Of a stretch of DNA of 64,000 nucleotides, positions 41,724-50,755 are shown in pieces. The notes beneath the pieces were generated by a model. It saw nothing but the letters and a program-made list of their open reading frames with translations. It was not told the origin of the DNA and did not search any database. The position numbers and the translations under genes were made by a program. How positions within the stretch are numbered: the stretch's first letter is position 1; the number at the start of each line of letters is the position of its first letter. Source of the DNA: JBBRHQ01 sp963738305 (lineage in GTDB: Bacteria; Actinomycetota; Thermoleophilia; Solirubrobacterales; 70-9); NCBI GenBank assembly GCA_963738305.1, contig CAVTVU010000001.1:806001-870000 (forward strand), written 5' to 3'.

Positions 41724-42122
41724 TCAGGGCTTCGGCTCGCCGGGCCGAGGCGACTCCGCGGCGTCCTGGCCGGCGTACTTGGCGACGAAGCGGGCAACCT
41801 GCTTCGCCTCGTCGCCGACGACGATGTTCTGGGGCATGATCGCGCCGGAATAGCCGCCGTTGCGGATCGCATAGAGGGAGGTGGCGACCGTCTCGGTGCG
41901 CTGGTTCAGGTTCGGCCCCTGGGTCCGTTCCCCCCGGTTGCCGGTGCCCTGGGTGCCGGCCGCCCGCAGAGTGTGGCATCCGGAGCAGTGGGTCGCGAAG
42001 AGCTCAGCGCCGGCGTAGTTCGGGTCGTGCTCGGAGACGGTGACCCCCTCCTTCCCGAAACCGCATGCGGCCAGCCCGAAGACCGCCGACGCGATCATTG
42101 CTGTGATCCAGATCGGGCGCAC
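41724..42122 (-). CDS. Membrane-anchored c-type cytochrome, one heme
   Basis: The 132-residue protein has a lipoprotein-like signal (ITAMIASAVFGLAACGFGKE). A heme-binding CSGCH follows at about residue 45 (GAELFATHCSGCHTLRAAGT), and the distal Met is likely in GGYSGAIMPQNIVVGDEA. The C-terminus is ARFVAKYAGQDAAESPRP. It would carry electrons at the outer membrane face. Its closeness to the nuo operon is suggestive but the operon starts on the other strand. GTG at 42122 was chosen as nearest to the signal. Confidence 0.85.
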   Translation of the reverse strand: MRPIWITAMIASAVFGLAACGFGKEGVTVSEHDPNYAGAELFATHCSGCHTLRAAGTQGTGNRGERTQGPNLNQRTETVATSLYAIRNGGYSGAIMPQNIVVGDEAKQVARFVAKYAGQDAAESPRPGEPKP

Positions 42123-42156
42123 GACCGGGGCATCATATTGTCTGGCGCCGATCGCG

Positions 42157-42633
42157 ATGCCCGCACCCGATCCCGCCCGATTCCGCGCCGCCATGGGCCT
42201 GCTGCCGACCGGTGTCACGGTGGTCACGGCCGGCGGTGGGGGCGCCCCGGCGGGCGCCACAGCGAATGCCGTCTGCTCGCTGTCGCTGGAGCCGATGCTC
42301 ATGCTCGCCTGCCTGGACCGCGGCTCACGCACCTTGCTGGCGGTCCAGGCCGCGAACCACTTCGGGGTCAACGTCCTCGGCGCCGGCCAGGAGCCGATCG
42401 CCCGCGCCTTCAGCACCAAGGCGCCGGTGGCCGACAAGTGGGAGGGGATCGGATGGAGCGAGCGGGCCGGGCTGCCCTCCATCGACGGGGCGATCGCCTT
42501 CCTCGGCTGCGAGCTCCGCGACGTGATCGCCGGCGGCGACCACGTGATCGTCACCGGCGAGGTGCTGCAGGTCGAAGCCGAGGGCGGCGAGCCCCTGGTA
42601 TTCCACGGCGGCGCCTACCGGCCCTTGGGCTAA
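42157..42633 (+). CDS. Flavin reductase-like domain protein
   Basis: The 158-residue protein has RFRAAMGLLPTGVTVVTAGG, GATANAVCSLSLEPMLMLAC, HFGVNVLGAGQEPIARAFST and the end DHVIVTGEVLQVEAEGGEPL. This matches the FMN-binding split-barrel flavin reductases (DIM6/NTAB, HpaC type) that supply reduced flavin to a partner monooxygenase. It is divergent from the cytochrome gene, with only 34 bases between the two starts. Confidence 0.9.
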   Translation: MPAPDPARFRAAMGLLPTGVTVVTAGGGGAPAGATANAVCSLSLEPMLMLACLDRGSRTLLAVQAANHFGVNVLGAGQEPIARAFSTKAPVADKWEGIGWSERAGLPSIDGAIAFLGCELRDVIAGGDHVIVTGEVLQVEAEGGEPLVFHGGAYRPLG

Positions 42634-42646
42634 CGAGTCGCCGGCT

Positions 42647-42669
42647 CGGGGGTGCCGGCGGCACCCCCG
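42647..42669. terminator. Hairpin terminator
   Basis: CGGGGGTGCC at 42647-42656 pairs with 42660-42669 over ten bases with a three-base loop. It lies between the convergent flavin reductase and membrane protein genes. Confidence 0.6.
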
Positions 42670-42681
42670 CGAGCGCGGTGG

Positions 42682-43116
42682 TCAGAAGTGGCCGCTCGTC
42701 CCGGCGGCTCGGAGCGCCAGGAAGAAGATCACCCAGCAGCTGACCGCCATGATCCCCATCTCTCGGCGGACGATCGCCAGGGCGAGCTCGCGCTGGCGCT
42801 GCTCGGGCAGGGCGTCGAAGTCGAGGCCCGCCAGCTCCTGGCCCGCCGCGCCGGCCCGGGCGCCCTCGGCCAGCAGCGAGACGAGCAGCGGCAACATGCC
42901 GTAGACGTAGTGGAGGTCATCCGGGGGCTTGTGGCCGGCGAATACCAACAGCATCCCCAGCATGACCTGAATGAAGACCGCGACCTGGGCGGCGCGGAGC
43001 AAGTACCAGAAGGGGACCGAGGCCTGTTCGCGGAACCAGCAATAGCCGCCGAGGAGGCCGGCCGCGAGGTTGAGGACTATGACGCAGAGGCCGACGACGA
43101 GGTGCAGCTCGGCCAT
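42682..43116 (-). CDS. Four-helix membrane protein of unknown function
   Basis: The 144-residue protein starts MAELHLVVGLCVIVLNLAAG. Other helices are around WYLLRAAQVAVFIQVMLGML, VYGMLPLLVSLLAEGARAGA and MGIMAVSCWVIFFLALRAAG. The DDLHYVYG segment between helices is conserved-looking. It is divergent from nuoA and may share its promoter region, so a link to respiration is possible. I do not recognise the family. Confidence 0.7.
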   Translation of the reverse strand: MAELHLVVGLCVIVLNLAAGLLGGYCWFREQASVPFWYLLRAAQVAVFIQVMLGMLLVFAGHKPPDDLHYVYGMLPLLVSLLAEGARAGAAGQELAGLDFDALPEQRQRELALAIVRREMGIMAVSCWVIFFLALRAAGTSGHF

Positions 43117-43215
43117 TTCGTTATATCCGCCCAAAAGGGTCGGGATTCCGCTTACTGATGCGGAAAGGCACTATGTAGCAATCTGTCACAAAGCCGGTGT
43201 ATAACAGTCCCCGCG

Positions 43216-43593
43216 TTGCTCCGGAGCTACTTCCCGATCCTCGTTTTCGGTGCTCTCGGCCTGATCGTCGGAGGCGCGTTCACGATGCTGAACCACGTGA
43301 TCGGCGCGAAGCGGCCACGCAAGCAATCGGAGGCGACGCGGCGCCAGACGGAGCCCTATGAGTGCGGGCTTCCCTCCGAGGTCTCGAGGACCTTCCGGTT
43401 CGGCGTCAGCTTCTACCTGGTGGCGATGCTGTTCATCCTCTTCGACATCGAGGTCGTCTTCCTCTACCCGGTCGGCGTCATCCTCAAGGCCGCCGACAGC
43501 GTCTTCGTCCTCGGCGAGGTGATCGTCTTCGTCGTCCTGCTGTTCGTCGCCCTCGCCTATGTGTGGCGCAAGGGAGCGCTGGATTGGAGGTAG
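43216..43593 (+). CDS. nuoA: NADH-quinone oxidoreductase subunit A
   Basis: The 125-residue membrane subunit of complex I has three helices. The diagnostic loop is TEPYECGLPSEVSRTFRFGV with the conserved Cys, followed by SFYLVAMLFILFDIEVVFLY. The TTG start has no strong ribosome-binding site. TATAAC at 43200-43205 could be the -10 box, leaving a very short leader. It is the first gene of the 14-subunit operon, which runs to 59251. Confidence 0.95.
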   Translation: MLRSYFPILVFGALGLIVGGAFTMLNHVIGAKRPRKQSEATRRQTEPYECGLPSEVSRTFRFGVSFYLVAMLFILFDIEVVFLYPVGVILKAADSVFVLGEVIVFVVLLFVALAYVWRKGALDWR

Positions 43594-44294
43594 AGCGCAC
43601 CAAGATCCGAGCGCTGGCGCCACTCGATCAGCCGAGCTCCCCCGAGGAGCTGCGGGCCCGCCAGCTGCGGGCCCGCGACATGCTGCGCGGCTCGATCGAC
43701 CCCGAGGACCTCGAGGCATACGTCGAGGACCGGGTGGCCACCACATCGCTCGAGAAGATCCAGAGCTGGGCCCGGGCCAACTCGGTGTTCCCGATGACCT
43801 TCGGGCTGGCCTGTTGCGCGATGGAGATGATCTCCGTCGTCTCCGCCCGCACCGACCTGGCCCGCTTTGGGGCCGAGGCGCTGCGGGCCTCGCCCCGCCA
43901 GGCGGACCTGATCATCCTCTCGGGCCGAGCCTCGATCAAGATGGCGCCGATCATCCGCCGCCTCTACGACCAGATGCTGGAGCCGAAGTGGGCAATCTCG
44001 ATGGGGGCCTGCTCATCGAGCGGCGGCATGTTCTCCAACTACGCGGTGGTCCAGGGGGCCGACAAGTTCATGCCGATCGACGTCCACGTCCCCGGTTGCC
44101 CCCCGCGCCCGGAGGCGCTGCTGTACGGCTTCAACAAGCTGCAGCGCAAGATCCTCGGCAATCCCGACCCGGGCTGGCGACGCCGCTACAACGCCGAGGG
44201 CACCGAGGAGTGGGCGCGGGGAGGCAGTGCCAGCCGGCCGAGCCCCGAGGCGCTCGAGGCCTACCAGGCCGCGAGGGAGACGGTCGGTGCCTGA
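43584..44294 (+). CDS. nuoB: NADH-quinone oxidoreductase subunit B
   Basis: The 236-residue subunit carries the N2 iron-sulfur cluster ligands: FGLACCAMEMISVVSARTDL, SMGACSSSGGMFSNYAVV and VHVPGCPPRPEALLYGF. It has a charged N-terminal extension of about 45 residues and a C-terminal tail of about 45 residues beyond the usual core. TTG at 43584 overlaps nuoA by ten bases and follows AAGGGAGCG. It passes electrons to quinone at the membrane arm junction. Confidence 0.95.
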   Translation: MEVERTKIRALAPLDQPSSPEELRARQLRARDMLRGSIDPEDLEAYVEDRVATTSLEKIQSWARANSVFPMTFGLACCAMEMISVVSARTDLARFGAEALRASPRQADLIILSGRASIKMAPIIRRLYDQMLEPKWAISMGACSSSGGMFSNYAVVQGADKFMPIDVHVPGCPPRPEALLYGFNKLQRKILGNPDPGWRRRYNAEGTEEWARGGSASRPSPEALEAYQAARETVGA

Positions 44295-44811
44295 CGCTCC
44301 GGGTCTCGAGCTGATCCGCAGCGAGATCAACGACCGCCACGCCGGAGCCATCCTCGAAACCAGCTTCGAGCACGAGCAGGCGGCGCTGATCGCCGACCCT
44401 GAGCACGTCCTCGCCGTCCTTCGCTGGCTCCGGGACACCCCCGGCCAGCAATACAGGTTCCTCTCCAGCCTTCACGTCGCCGACTACCTGCCGGCCGAGC
44501 CCCGCTTCGGCGTCCACTACGAGCTGCTCAACCGCGACCGGGTCGAGCGAATCCGGGTGCGCGCGGCCCTCGCAGACCCCGGCGGGGGCGTCCTGCCGGA
44601 GGTTGACTCGTGCGTGGAGCTGTTCCCGAGCGCCGACTTCCAGGAGCGAGAGGCCTACGACTTCTTCGGGATCGTCTTCCGCGGACACCCGGACCTGCGG
44701 CGGATCCTGATGCCCGAGGACTACGTCGGCTGGCCGCAGCGGCGCGACTTCCCGGTCGGCGGCGAGCCGGTCGCCTTTACCCACAACGAGGAGCGGGAAG
44801 CGGGCGCGTGA
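44287..44811 (+). CDS. nuoC: NADH-quinone oxidoreductase subunit C
   Basis: The 174-residue peripheral-arm subunit has RFLSSLHVADYLPAEPRFGV, VHYELLNRDRVERIRVRAAL and the C-terminal motif FQEREAYDFFGIVFRGHPDL with RRILMPEDYVGWPQRRDFPV. C and D are separate genes here rather than fused. GTG at 44287 overlaps nuoB by eight bases. Confidence 0.94.
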   Translation: MPDAPGLELIRSEINDRHAGAILETSFEHEQAALIADPEHVLAVLRWLRDTPGQQYRFLSSLHVADYLPAEPRFGVHYELLNRDRVERIRVRAALADPGGGVLPEVDSCVELFPSADFQEREAYDFFGIVFRGHPDLRRILMPEDYVGWPQRRDFPVGGEPVAFTHNEEREAGA

Positions 44812-46046
44812 GCACTATCGAGAAGGCGGCGGCTGAGGTCGAGGGGTCGGTGCCCGGGGCGAGCGTTTCGCTCGAGCCCGAGACCGAACTGATGACGATC
44901 AACATGGGCCCGCACCACCCCGCGACGCACGGGGTGCTGCGGCTGCTGGTCGAGCTGGAGGGCGAGGTTGTCCGCGACCTGCAACCGGTGATCGGCTACG
45001 TCCACACCGGGATCGAGAAGTCCTGCGAGGTCCACTCCTACTGGAAGGTCATCCCCTTCGTCGAGCGGATGGACTACCTCTCCTACTTCTTCAACATGGA
45101 GGCCTTCTGCGGCGCGGTCGAGCGCCTGCTCGAGATCGAGATCCCGGATCGAGCCAAGTACCTTCGGGTGATGCACATGGAGCTGAACCGGCTCCACTCC
45201 CACCTCGTCTGGCTCGGCACCAGTGCCCTCGACGTCGGCGCGATCTCGATGCTCTGGTACGCGTTCCGCGAGCGCGACACCATCCTCGACCTGTTCGAGA
45301 TGTCCACCGGCCAGCGGATGCACACCCGCTACTTCCAGGTCGGCGGCGTGATCGAGGACATCCCGCTCGGCTTCGAGCGGAAGCTGCGTGAGTTCACCGC
45401 CGAGATGCCGACCAGGATCGACCAGTACGAGGCGCTGCTCGACCGCAACGAGATCTTCCTCAACCGCACCAAGGGGGTCGGCACCGTGTCGCGCGAACGC
45501 CTCCTGGAGCTGGGCGTCACCGGGCCGCTGCTGCGGGCGACCGGGGAGCCCTGGGACCTCCGCAAGGTCGTCGACTACCTCGCCTACCCCGACCTCGAGT
45601 TCGGGATCCCGGTGGGCACCGTCGGCGACTGCTACGACCGCTTCCGGGTGCGGATGGCGGAGATGCGGGAGTCGGTGAAGATCATCGAGCAGACGATGGA
45701 CGGGCTGCCCGAGGGCCCGCATATCTCCGACGACCGCAAGTACGTGCTCCCCCCGCGCTCGGAGTTGTCGACCTCGATGGAGGCCCTGATCCACCACTTC
45801 AAGCTGGTCACCGAGGGATACAGGGTGCCGCCCGGGGAGATCTACCGCGCGATCGAGTCACCCCGGGGCGAGCTGGGCTGCTACGTCCTCGCCGACGGCT
45901 CCTCGAAGCCAGCGAGGGTCCACTTTCGCGACCCCTCCTTCGTCAATTTGCAGGCGCTGCGCGACATGTGCGTGGGCGGCTACGTCGCCGACCTGATCGC
46001 CAACCTGGCGATGCTCGACCCGATCCTGGGAGGGATCGACCGATGA
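44808..46046 (+). CDS. nuoD: NADH-quinone oxidoreductase subunit D
   Basis: The 412-residue 49-kDa-type subunit has the quinone-pocket segment NMGPHHPATHGVLRLLVELE, IGYVHTGIEKSCEVHSYWKV, HMELNRLHSHLVWLGTSALD and the C-terminal SPRGELGCYVLADGSSKPAR. The His of GPHHPATHG is the conserved quinone-contact residue. The GTG overlaps nuoC as GTGA. Confidence 0.96.
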   Translation: MSTIEKAAAEVEGSVPGASVSLEPETELMTINMGPHHPATHGVLRLLVELEGEVVRDLQPVIGYVHTGIEKSCEVHSYWKVIPFVERMDYLSYFFNMEAFCGAVERLLEIEIPDRAKYLRVMHMELNRLHSHLVWLGTSALDVGAISMLWYAFRERDTILDLFEMSTGQRMHTRYFQVGGVIEDIPLGFERKLREFTAEMPTRIDQYEALLDRNEIFLNRTKGVGTVSRERLLELGVTGPLLRATGEPWDLRKVVDYLAYPDLEFGIPVGTVGDCYDRFRVRMAEMRESVKIIEQTMDGLPEGPHISDDRKYVLPPRSELSTSMEALIHHFKLVTEGYRVPPGEIYRAIESPRGELGCYVLADGSSKPARVHFRDPSFVNLQALRDMCVGGYVADLIANLAMLDPILGGIDR

Positions 46047-46834
46047 GCCCGCCCGATGCGCGCGACCTTACCCACCCGGGCGCCGGCCTCGAGGACATCG
46101 CCCCGGCCGAGGGCGGGCCAGGGCGCGGCCCGGAGGCACCGCCCCGCGCCGACGGGACACCGGGGCTGCCGCTCGACCCCGCCCTGGTCGACGGGCGCTT
46201 TCCCGGCCGGGATGCGGAGCAGGTCCCCGAGCTGCACGAGGTGGACTGCCCGCCGGAGCTTCAGAAGCGGGTAGAGGATCTGGTCTCGCGCTATCCGGAC
46301 CGCCACTCGGCCTCGATCCCGGCGCTGTGGGCCGTGCAGCGCCTCTACGGCTGGTGCACGCCGGAGGGAATCCGCCAGGCCGCCGCGGTGATGCGGGTGT
46401 CCCCCGCCTACCTGGAGTCGGTCGCCAGCTTCTACGACCTGCTGCACACCGAGCCCGCCGGCAAGCAGCGGGTCCTCGTCTGCACCAACATCTCCTGCTG
46501 GATGCGCGGCGGCGACGAGCTGCTCGAGGCCTTCTGCGAAGCGGCCGGCTGCGACCGCGAGGCGGCCGGCAAGGGTGGCTCGGTCTCCGCCGACGGCGAG
46601 GTCTACGTCTCCGGCTTCGAGTGCCTGGGGGCCTGCGACCTGGCGCCGATGGCCTCTATCAACGAGCGCTACTTCGGTCCCCTGCGGACCGGCGACGCTG
46701 CCACCGCGGTCGAGCAGTTGCGCTCGGGGACGGACGTCCTGCCCGAGCGATCGTTGGAAAAGCGCCCGCTTGCCGGCGGGCCGGATGGGGAGCCGGACAG
46801 CCGCGTGGCGGACAAGAAGGGCCCGAACCAGTGA
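46043..46834 (+). CDS. nuoE: NADH-quinone oxidoreductase subunit E
   Basis: The 263-residue subunit has an unusual Pro/Gly-rich N-terminal extension of about 70 residues. The thioredoxin-like 2Fe-2S domain follows with RYPDRHSASIPALWAVQRLY, then Cys ligands in VLVCTNISCWMRGGDELLEA and VSGFECLGACDLAPMASINE. A charged tail of about 55 residues ends the protein. Both extensions are longer than in typical NuoE. The ATG overlaps nuoD as ATGA. Confidence 0.94.
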   Translation: MSPPDARDLTHPGAGLEDIAPAEGGPGRGPEAPPRADGTPGLPLDPALVDGRFPGRDAEQVPELHEVDCPPELQKRVEDLVSRYPDRHSASIPALWAVQRLYGWCTPEGIRQAAAVMRVSPAYLESVASFYDLLHTEPAGKQRVLVCTNISCWMRGGDELLEAFCEAAGCDREAAGKGGSVSADGEVYVSGFECLGACDLAPMASINERYFGPLRTGDAATAVEQLRSGTDVLPERSLEKRPLAGGPDGEPDSRVADKKGPNQ

Positions 46835-48159
46835 GCGCGACCGAGACGCGGATGCTGCTGAAGGGGGCCGAGGATCCTCGCCTGGCCACGATCGGGGGCT
46901 ACAAGAGCAGGGGCGGCTACAGCGCGATGGAGAAGGCCTTCCGCGAGCTGGAGCCCGACGAGATCGTCAACGAGCTGGAGGAGTCGGGGCTGCGGGGCCG
47001 CGGCGGGGCCGGCTTCTCGATGGGCAAGAAGGCCTCCTTCCTGCCACGGGGGGAAATGCAGAAGTACCTCTGCTGCAACGCGGATGAGTCCGAGCCGGGG
47101 GCCTTCAAGGACCGCGAGCTGATGCAGCGCAACCCCCACCAGCTGGTCGAGGGGATCACGATCGCCGCGCTCGCCGCCGGCGTCGGCCACGCCTTCATCT
47201 TCATCCGTGGCGAGTACGACAGCCAGGGGGACATCCTCGACGCCGCCGTCGCCGAGGCGTATGAGGCCGGCTACCTCGGCACCGACATCCTCGGCTCCCG
47301 CCACGACCTCGAGCTGGTCGTCCACCGCGGGGCCGGCGCCTACATCTGCGGCGAGGAGACGGCACTCCTGGACGCGCTCGAGGGGAAGCGGGGCAACCCG
47401 CGCCTCAAGCCACCCTTCCCGGCGGTCGAGGGCCTCTACGGCGGCCCGACGCTGATCAACAACGTCGAGACCCTTTCCAACGTCCCCCACATCGTCGCCA
47501 ACGGCGCCGAGTGGTTCAAGAGCTTCGGCACCGAGCAGTCACCGGGAACCAAGGTTGTCTCGATCTCAGGCTGCGTGCAGCGCCCCGGCAACTACGAGGT
47601 CGAGCTGGGCATCCCGACCCGCGAGATCGTCTACGGCCTCGCCGGCGGCCCCGAGGAAGGGCACGATGTGAAGGCCTTCTACCCGGGCGGCTCCTCCTCC
47701 CCGGTCCTGACCCCCGACGACCTCGACCTGCCCTACAGCTTCGAGGCGATGGCCGAGGCCGGCTCGATGCTTGGCTCGGGGTCGATCATCGTTGCCGACG
47801 ACCGGGTGTCGATTCCCCATATGGCACTGCGCACGGCGCGCTTCTACCACCACGAGTCCTGCGGCAAGTGCACGCCGTGCCGCGAGGGGACGAACTGGAC
47901 CACGAAGATGCTGGAGCGGGTAGCGCGCGGTGATGCCACCCCGATGGACCTCGACATCATCGCCTCGGTGCAGGAGAACATCATCGGCCACTGCCTCTGC
48001 GTGCTCGGCGACTCGATGGCGATGCCGGTGGGCGCGATGGTCCGCAAGTTCCGCGAGGAGTTCGAGAAGACGATCGCGGGCGCGAGCAAGACCTATGTGC
48101 CGGAGGAGGCCCTGGTGGGCGCCCAAGCGGCCCCCGGACGCGGAGCAGGAGCCCGCTGA
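46831..48159 (+). CDS. nuoF: NADH-quinone oxidoreductase subunit F (NADH-binding)
   Basis: The 442-residue subunit binds NADH, FMN and a 4Fe-4S cluster. It has GLRGRGGAGFSMGKKASFLP, CNADESEPGAFKDRELMQRN, RGAGAYICGEETALLDALEG and the cluster ligands SCGKCTPCREGTNW with HCLCVLGDSMAMPVGAMV. GTG overlaps nuoE as GTGA. The end of the gene lies in copy one of a 24-bp duplication. Without the duplicated segment the frame would run to a TGA overlapping the nuoG TTG. Confidence 0.95.
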   Translation: MSATETRMLLKGAEDPRLATIGGYKSRGGYSAMEKAFRELEPDEIVNELEESGLRGRGGAGFSMGKKASFLPRGEMQKYLCCNADESEPGAFKDRELMQRNPHQLVEGITIAALAAGVGHAFIFIRGEYDSQGDILDAAVAEAYEAGYLGTDILGSRHDLELVVHRGAGAYICGEETALLDALEGKRGNPRLKPPFPAVEGLYGGPTLINNVETLSNVPHIVANGAEWFKSFGTEQSPGTKVVSISGCVQRPGNYEVELGIPTREIVYGLAGGPEEGHDVKAFYPGGSSSPVLTPDDLDLPYSFEAMAEAGSMLGSGSIIVADDRVSIPHMALRTARFYHHESCGKCTPCREGTNWTTKMLERVARGDATPMDLDIIASVQENIIGHCLCVLGDSMAMPVGAMVRKFREEFEKTIAGASKTYVPEEALVGAQAAPGRGAGAR

Positions 48160-48240
48160 TGACCGGTGTTTCTGGGTGCGGGCTTCTGCGGTGCGGAGGA
48201 GGCCGCGTGGTTATTCCGGCCCCCGGACGCGGAGCAGGAG
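48128..48240. repeat. 24-bp direct repeat flanking a 65-bp insert at the nuoF-nuoG junction
   Basis: Identical 24-bp copies lie at 48128-48151 and 48217-48240, 89 bp apart. The first copy encodes the nuoF C-terminus, and the second supplies the ribosome-binding site of nuoG. The 65 bases between have no coding signal. Confidence 0.85.
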
Positions 48241-48247
48241 GCGGTCC

Positions 48248-50755
48248 TTGACGCCGCAGCGCAAAATTACGCTGGTCATCGACGGGCGCGAGATCGAGGC
48301 GGTCGAGGGCGAGATGCTGGTCGACGCCGCCAAGTACGGCGACGTCGAGATACCTGTCTTCTGCTACGAGCCGAAGCTGGGGGCGCCGGTCGGCGCCTGC
48401 CGGATGTGCATGGTCGAGATCGAGGGGATGCCGAAGCTGCAGACGGCCTGCTCTACGCCGGTCCGCGACGGGATGGTCGTCTACACCCGCAACGATCAGG
48501 TCAAGGGCGCCCAGAACGCGGTGGTCGAGTTCCTGCTCGTCAACCATCCGCTCGACTGCCCGGTCTGCGACAAGGGCGGCGAATGCCCGCTCCAGGACAT
48601 CTCGATGGGTTGGGGCCACGGCCGCAGCCGATTCACCGAGGCGAAGCGCCACTTCGAGAAGCCGATCCCGCTCTCGCCGCTGATCGGGATCGACAGGGAG
48701 CGCTGCATCCTCTGCTACCGCTGCGTGCGGTTCAGCCAGGAGGTTTCCGAGGACTCTCAGCTGCAGCTGCTCGAGCGCGGCGACAAATCCTATGTCGGCA
48801 CCTTCGACGAGCGCCCCTACATCGACCCGTTCCACGGCAACATCACGGAGCTCTGCCCGGTCGGCGCGCTCACCTCCTACACCTACCGCTTCCGCGCCCG
48901 CCCCTGGGACATCGAGCAGGCCGGCTCGGTGTGCACTCTCTGCCCCAGCCAGTGCAACGTCAGCTTCACGGTCCGCGACGAGGCGGTGAAGCGGGTGCTG
49001 GCCCGCGACAACCCCGATGTCGATGACGGCTGGCTCTGCGACAAGGGCCGCTACGGCTTCGAGATGCTGGCCGGCGAAGCTCGGGTGCGCGGACCGCTGC
49101 TTCGGGCCGGGGGCAACCCGGCGGCGGCGAGCTGGCCGGAGGCGATCGAGCGGGCCGCGGCCGGGCTGCGCGGGGCCGGAGCCCGGGCCGCGGCGGTCGT
49201 CGGCGATGCCTCGAACGAGGAGGGCCACCTCGTACAGCGGATCCTGCGCGAGGCTCTCGGCTCCCCCCACATCGACTCCCGGCCGGCCGGTGGCCCTCCA
49301 CGCGAGGAACTCGCGAAGCTGGCCGACCCGGCGATCTCGGCCCGGGTCGCCGACATCGACGCGGCCGGCGCGATCCTGGCGATCGGCACCGACCCGCTCC
49401 ACTCCTCGCCCATCCTCGACCTGCGGATCCGCAAGGCGGTCCGTCGCAACGGGACGGCGCTGGCGCTGGCCACCGAGCGCCCGACGGCCCTTGACGGCGG
49501 CGCGGCGGCCGTCGCCCGCTACGCCCCCGGCGACGCCGCCGGCTTCCTCGGCGACCTCTGCGCAGCGCTCGCCGGGGACGGCGAGGGTTCAGGGCCCGCC
49601 GCCGAGGTCGCCGGCGCGATCTCCGGCGCCGACGACGTCGTGGTCATCTGGGGCGAGAGGATCGCGCGCGGCGAGTCCGGGCCCGAGGCGATCGAGGGGC
49701 TGCTCGGCATCGCCGAAGGGCTGGGGATGAGCGGCATGGAGGGGTCGGGGCTGCTCGAGGTGCCCGACCTGGCCAACGCCCGGGGCCTCCGCGAGGTCGG
49801 CTGCCTCCCGGATGCAGGACCCGGGCTGGCCGAGGCCGAGGCCGGGATGGGCACGGCCGAGATCCGCGCCGCGCTGGAGTCCGGATACCTATCCACGGTG
49901 GTCCTCTTCGGTTGCGACCCGCTGCGCGACTTCGCCGACCGCGACGGCTGGGAGAAGGCACTCTCGGCGGCCGATACGGTGATCGCCTTCTCGATGCTCG
50001 AGAACGAGACGACCGCCCGGGCTGACGTCGTCTTCCCGCTCGAGAGCCACGCAGAGAAGGACGGCACCGTTACGCACCCTGACGGACGGCTGCAACGGGT
50101 GCGCCCGAGCGCCTCGCGGCCCGGGGACGTTCGGCCTGGCTGGCAGGTGCTGGCCGAACTCGCTGCGGCCCTCGGGCACGAGACGGGGATCGAGTCGGCG
50201 CCTGACGCGCTCGCTGCCGTCGCCGAGGCGGTGCCGTTCTATGCCGGGATCACGGACGCTGAGATCGGAGGTCGGGGCGTCAGGTGGCAGGACCGGCCGG
50301 CCGGCGACACCCTCCCCCGGGGAGCACCTCCGCGCGAGGCGCCGGATCTCGATCCACCTGGGGGCGGGGTCGGGGACCCGTCTCCGAAAGCACAGTCTTC
50401 CCTCGAGGGGCCCCCGACGCCGCCTTCCGAGGGATCTGGCAGTGAGCTCCGGCTTGGCACCTACCGCGACCTCTGGGCCGGGCCCGTTACTGAGCTGAAC
50501 CCGGCGCTGCGGTTCCTCGAACCTCATCAGCAGGTCGAGGTGTCGCCGGGGGATGCCCAGAGGCTCGGTTTGAGCCAAGGCGATCACGCGCTCGTTGCAA
50601 GCAATGGGGCGCGGGTCCAAGCGCGGGTGGTGGTTCGGGAGCGGATGTTGGATGGGGCTTGCTTCTTGATCGAGGGGACGGCGGAGGGGAATGCCAATGC
50701 CCTGCTCAATGGCGGAGCCGAAACCGTCGAGATCACCAAGGCGGAGATCGGGTGA
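48248..50755 (+). CDS. nuoG: NADH-quinone oxidoreductase subunit G
   Basis: The 835-residue subunit has an N-terminal ferredoxin domain (VFCYEPKLGAPVGACRMCMV), the His/Cys cluster HPLDCPVCDKGGECPLQD, two 4Fe-4S clusters (ERCILCYRCVRFSQE and ITELCPVGALTSYTYRFRAR), and SVCTLCPSQCNVSFTVRDEA in the molybdopterin-oxidoreductase-like domain. A low-complexity Pro-rich linker precedes the C-terminal beta-barrel (GDAQRLGLSQGDHALVASNG). TTG at 48248 follows GGAGG by six bases. There is an 88-base gap after nuoF, the only large one among nuoA-I. Confidence 0.95.
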   Translation: MTPQRKITLVIDGREIEAVEGEMLVDAAKYGDVEIPVFCYEPKLGAPVGACRMCMVEIEGMPKLQTACSTPVRDGMVVYTRNDQVKGAQNAVVEFLLVNHPLDCPVCDKGGECPLQDISMGWGHGRSRFTEAKRHFEKPIPLSPLIGIDRERCILCYRCVRFSQEVSEDSQLQLLERGDKSYVGTFDERPYIDPFHGNITELCPVGALTSYTYRFRARPWDIEQAGSVCTLCPSQCNVSFTVRDEAVKRVLARDNPDVDDGWLCDKGRYGFEMLAGEARVRGPLLRAGGNPAAASWPEAIERAAAGLRGAGARAAAVVGDASNEEGHLVQRILREALGSPHIDSRPAGGPPREELAKLADPAISARVADIDAAGAILAIGTDPLHSSPILDLRIRKAVRRNGTALALATERPTALDGGAAAVARYAPGDAAGFLGDLCAALAGDGEGSGPAAEVAGAISGADDVVVIWGERIARGESGPEAIEGLLGIAEGLGMSGMEGSGLLEVPDLANARGLREVGCLPDAGPGLAEAEAGMGTAEIRAALESGYLSTVVLFGCDPLRDFADRDGWEKALSAADTVIAFSMLENETTARADVVFPLESHAEKDGTVTHPDGRLQRVRPSASRPGDVRPGWQVLAELAAALGHETGIESAPDALAAVAEAVPFYAGITDAEIGGRGVRWQDRPAGDTLPRGAPPREAPDLDPPGGGVGDPSPKAQSSLEGPPTPPSEGSGSELRLGTYRDLWAGPVTELNPALRFLEPHQQVEVSPGDAQRLGLSQGDHALVASNGARVQARVVVRERMLDGACFLIEGTAEGNANALLNGGAETVEITKAEIG

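Noticed and set aside
42647..42669. Hairpin considered as a fourth copy of the palindromic element
   Set aside because: It shares only the GGGGGTGC-type arm; the conserved inner blocks are absent.
43177..43205. Full -35/-10 promoter before nuoA
   Set aside because: TATAAC is a fair -10, but no acceptable -35 lies at 16-18 bp, so I did not list it as a promoter.
44721..45797. Minus-strand frame opposite nuoC-nuoD
   Set aside because: It mirrors conserved nuo genes and has the His/Leu/Asp/Val bias typical of antisense shadows.
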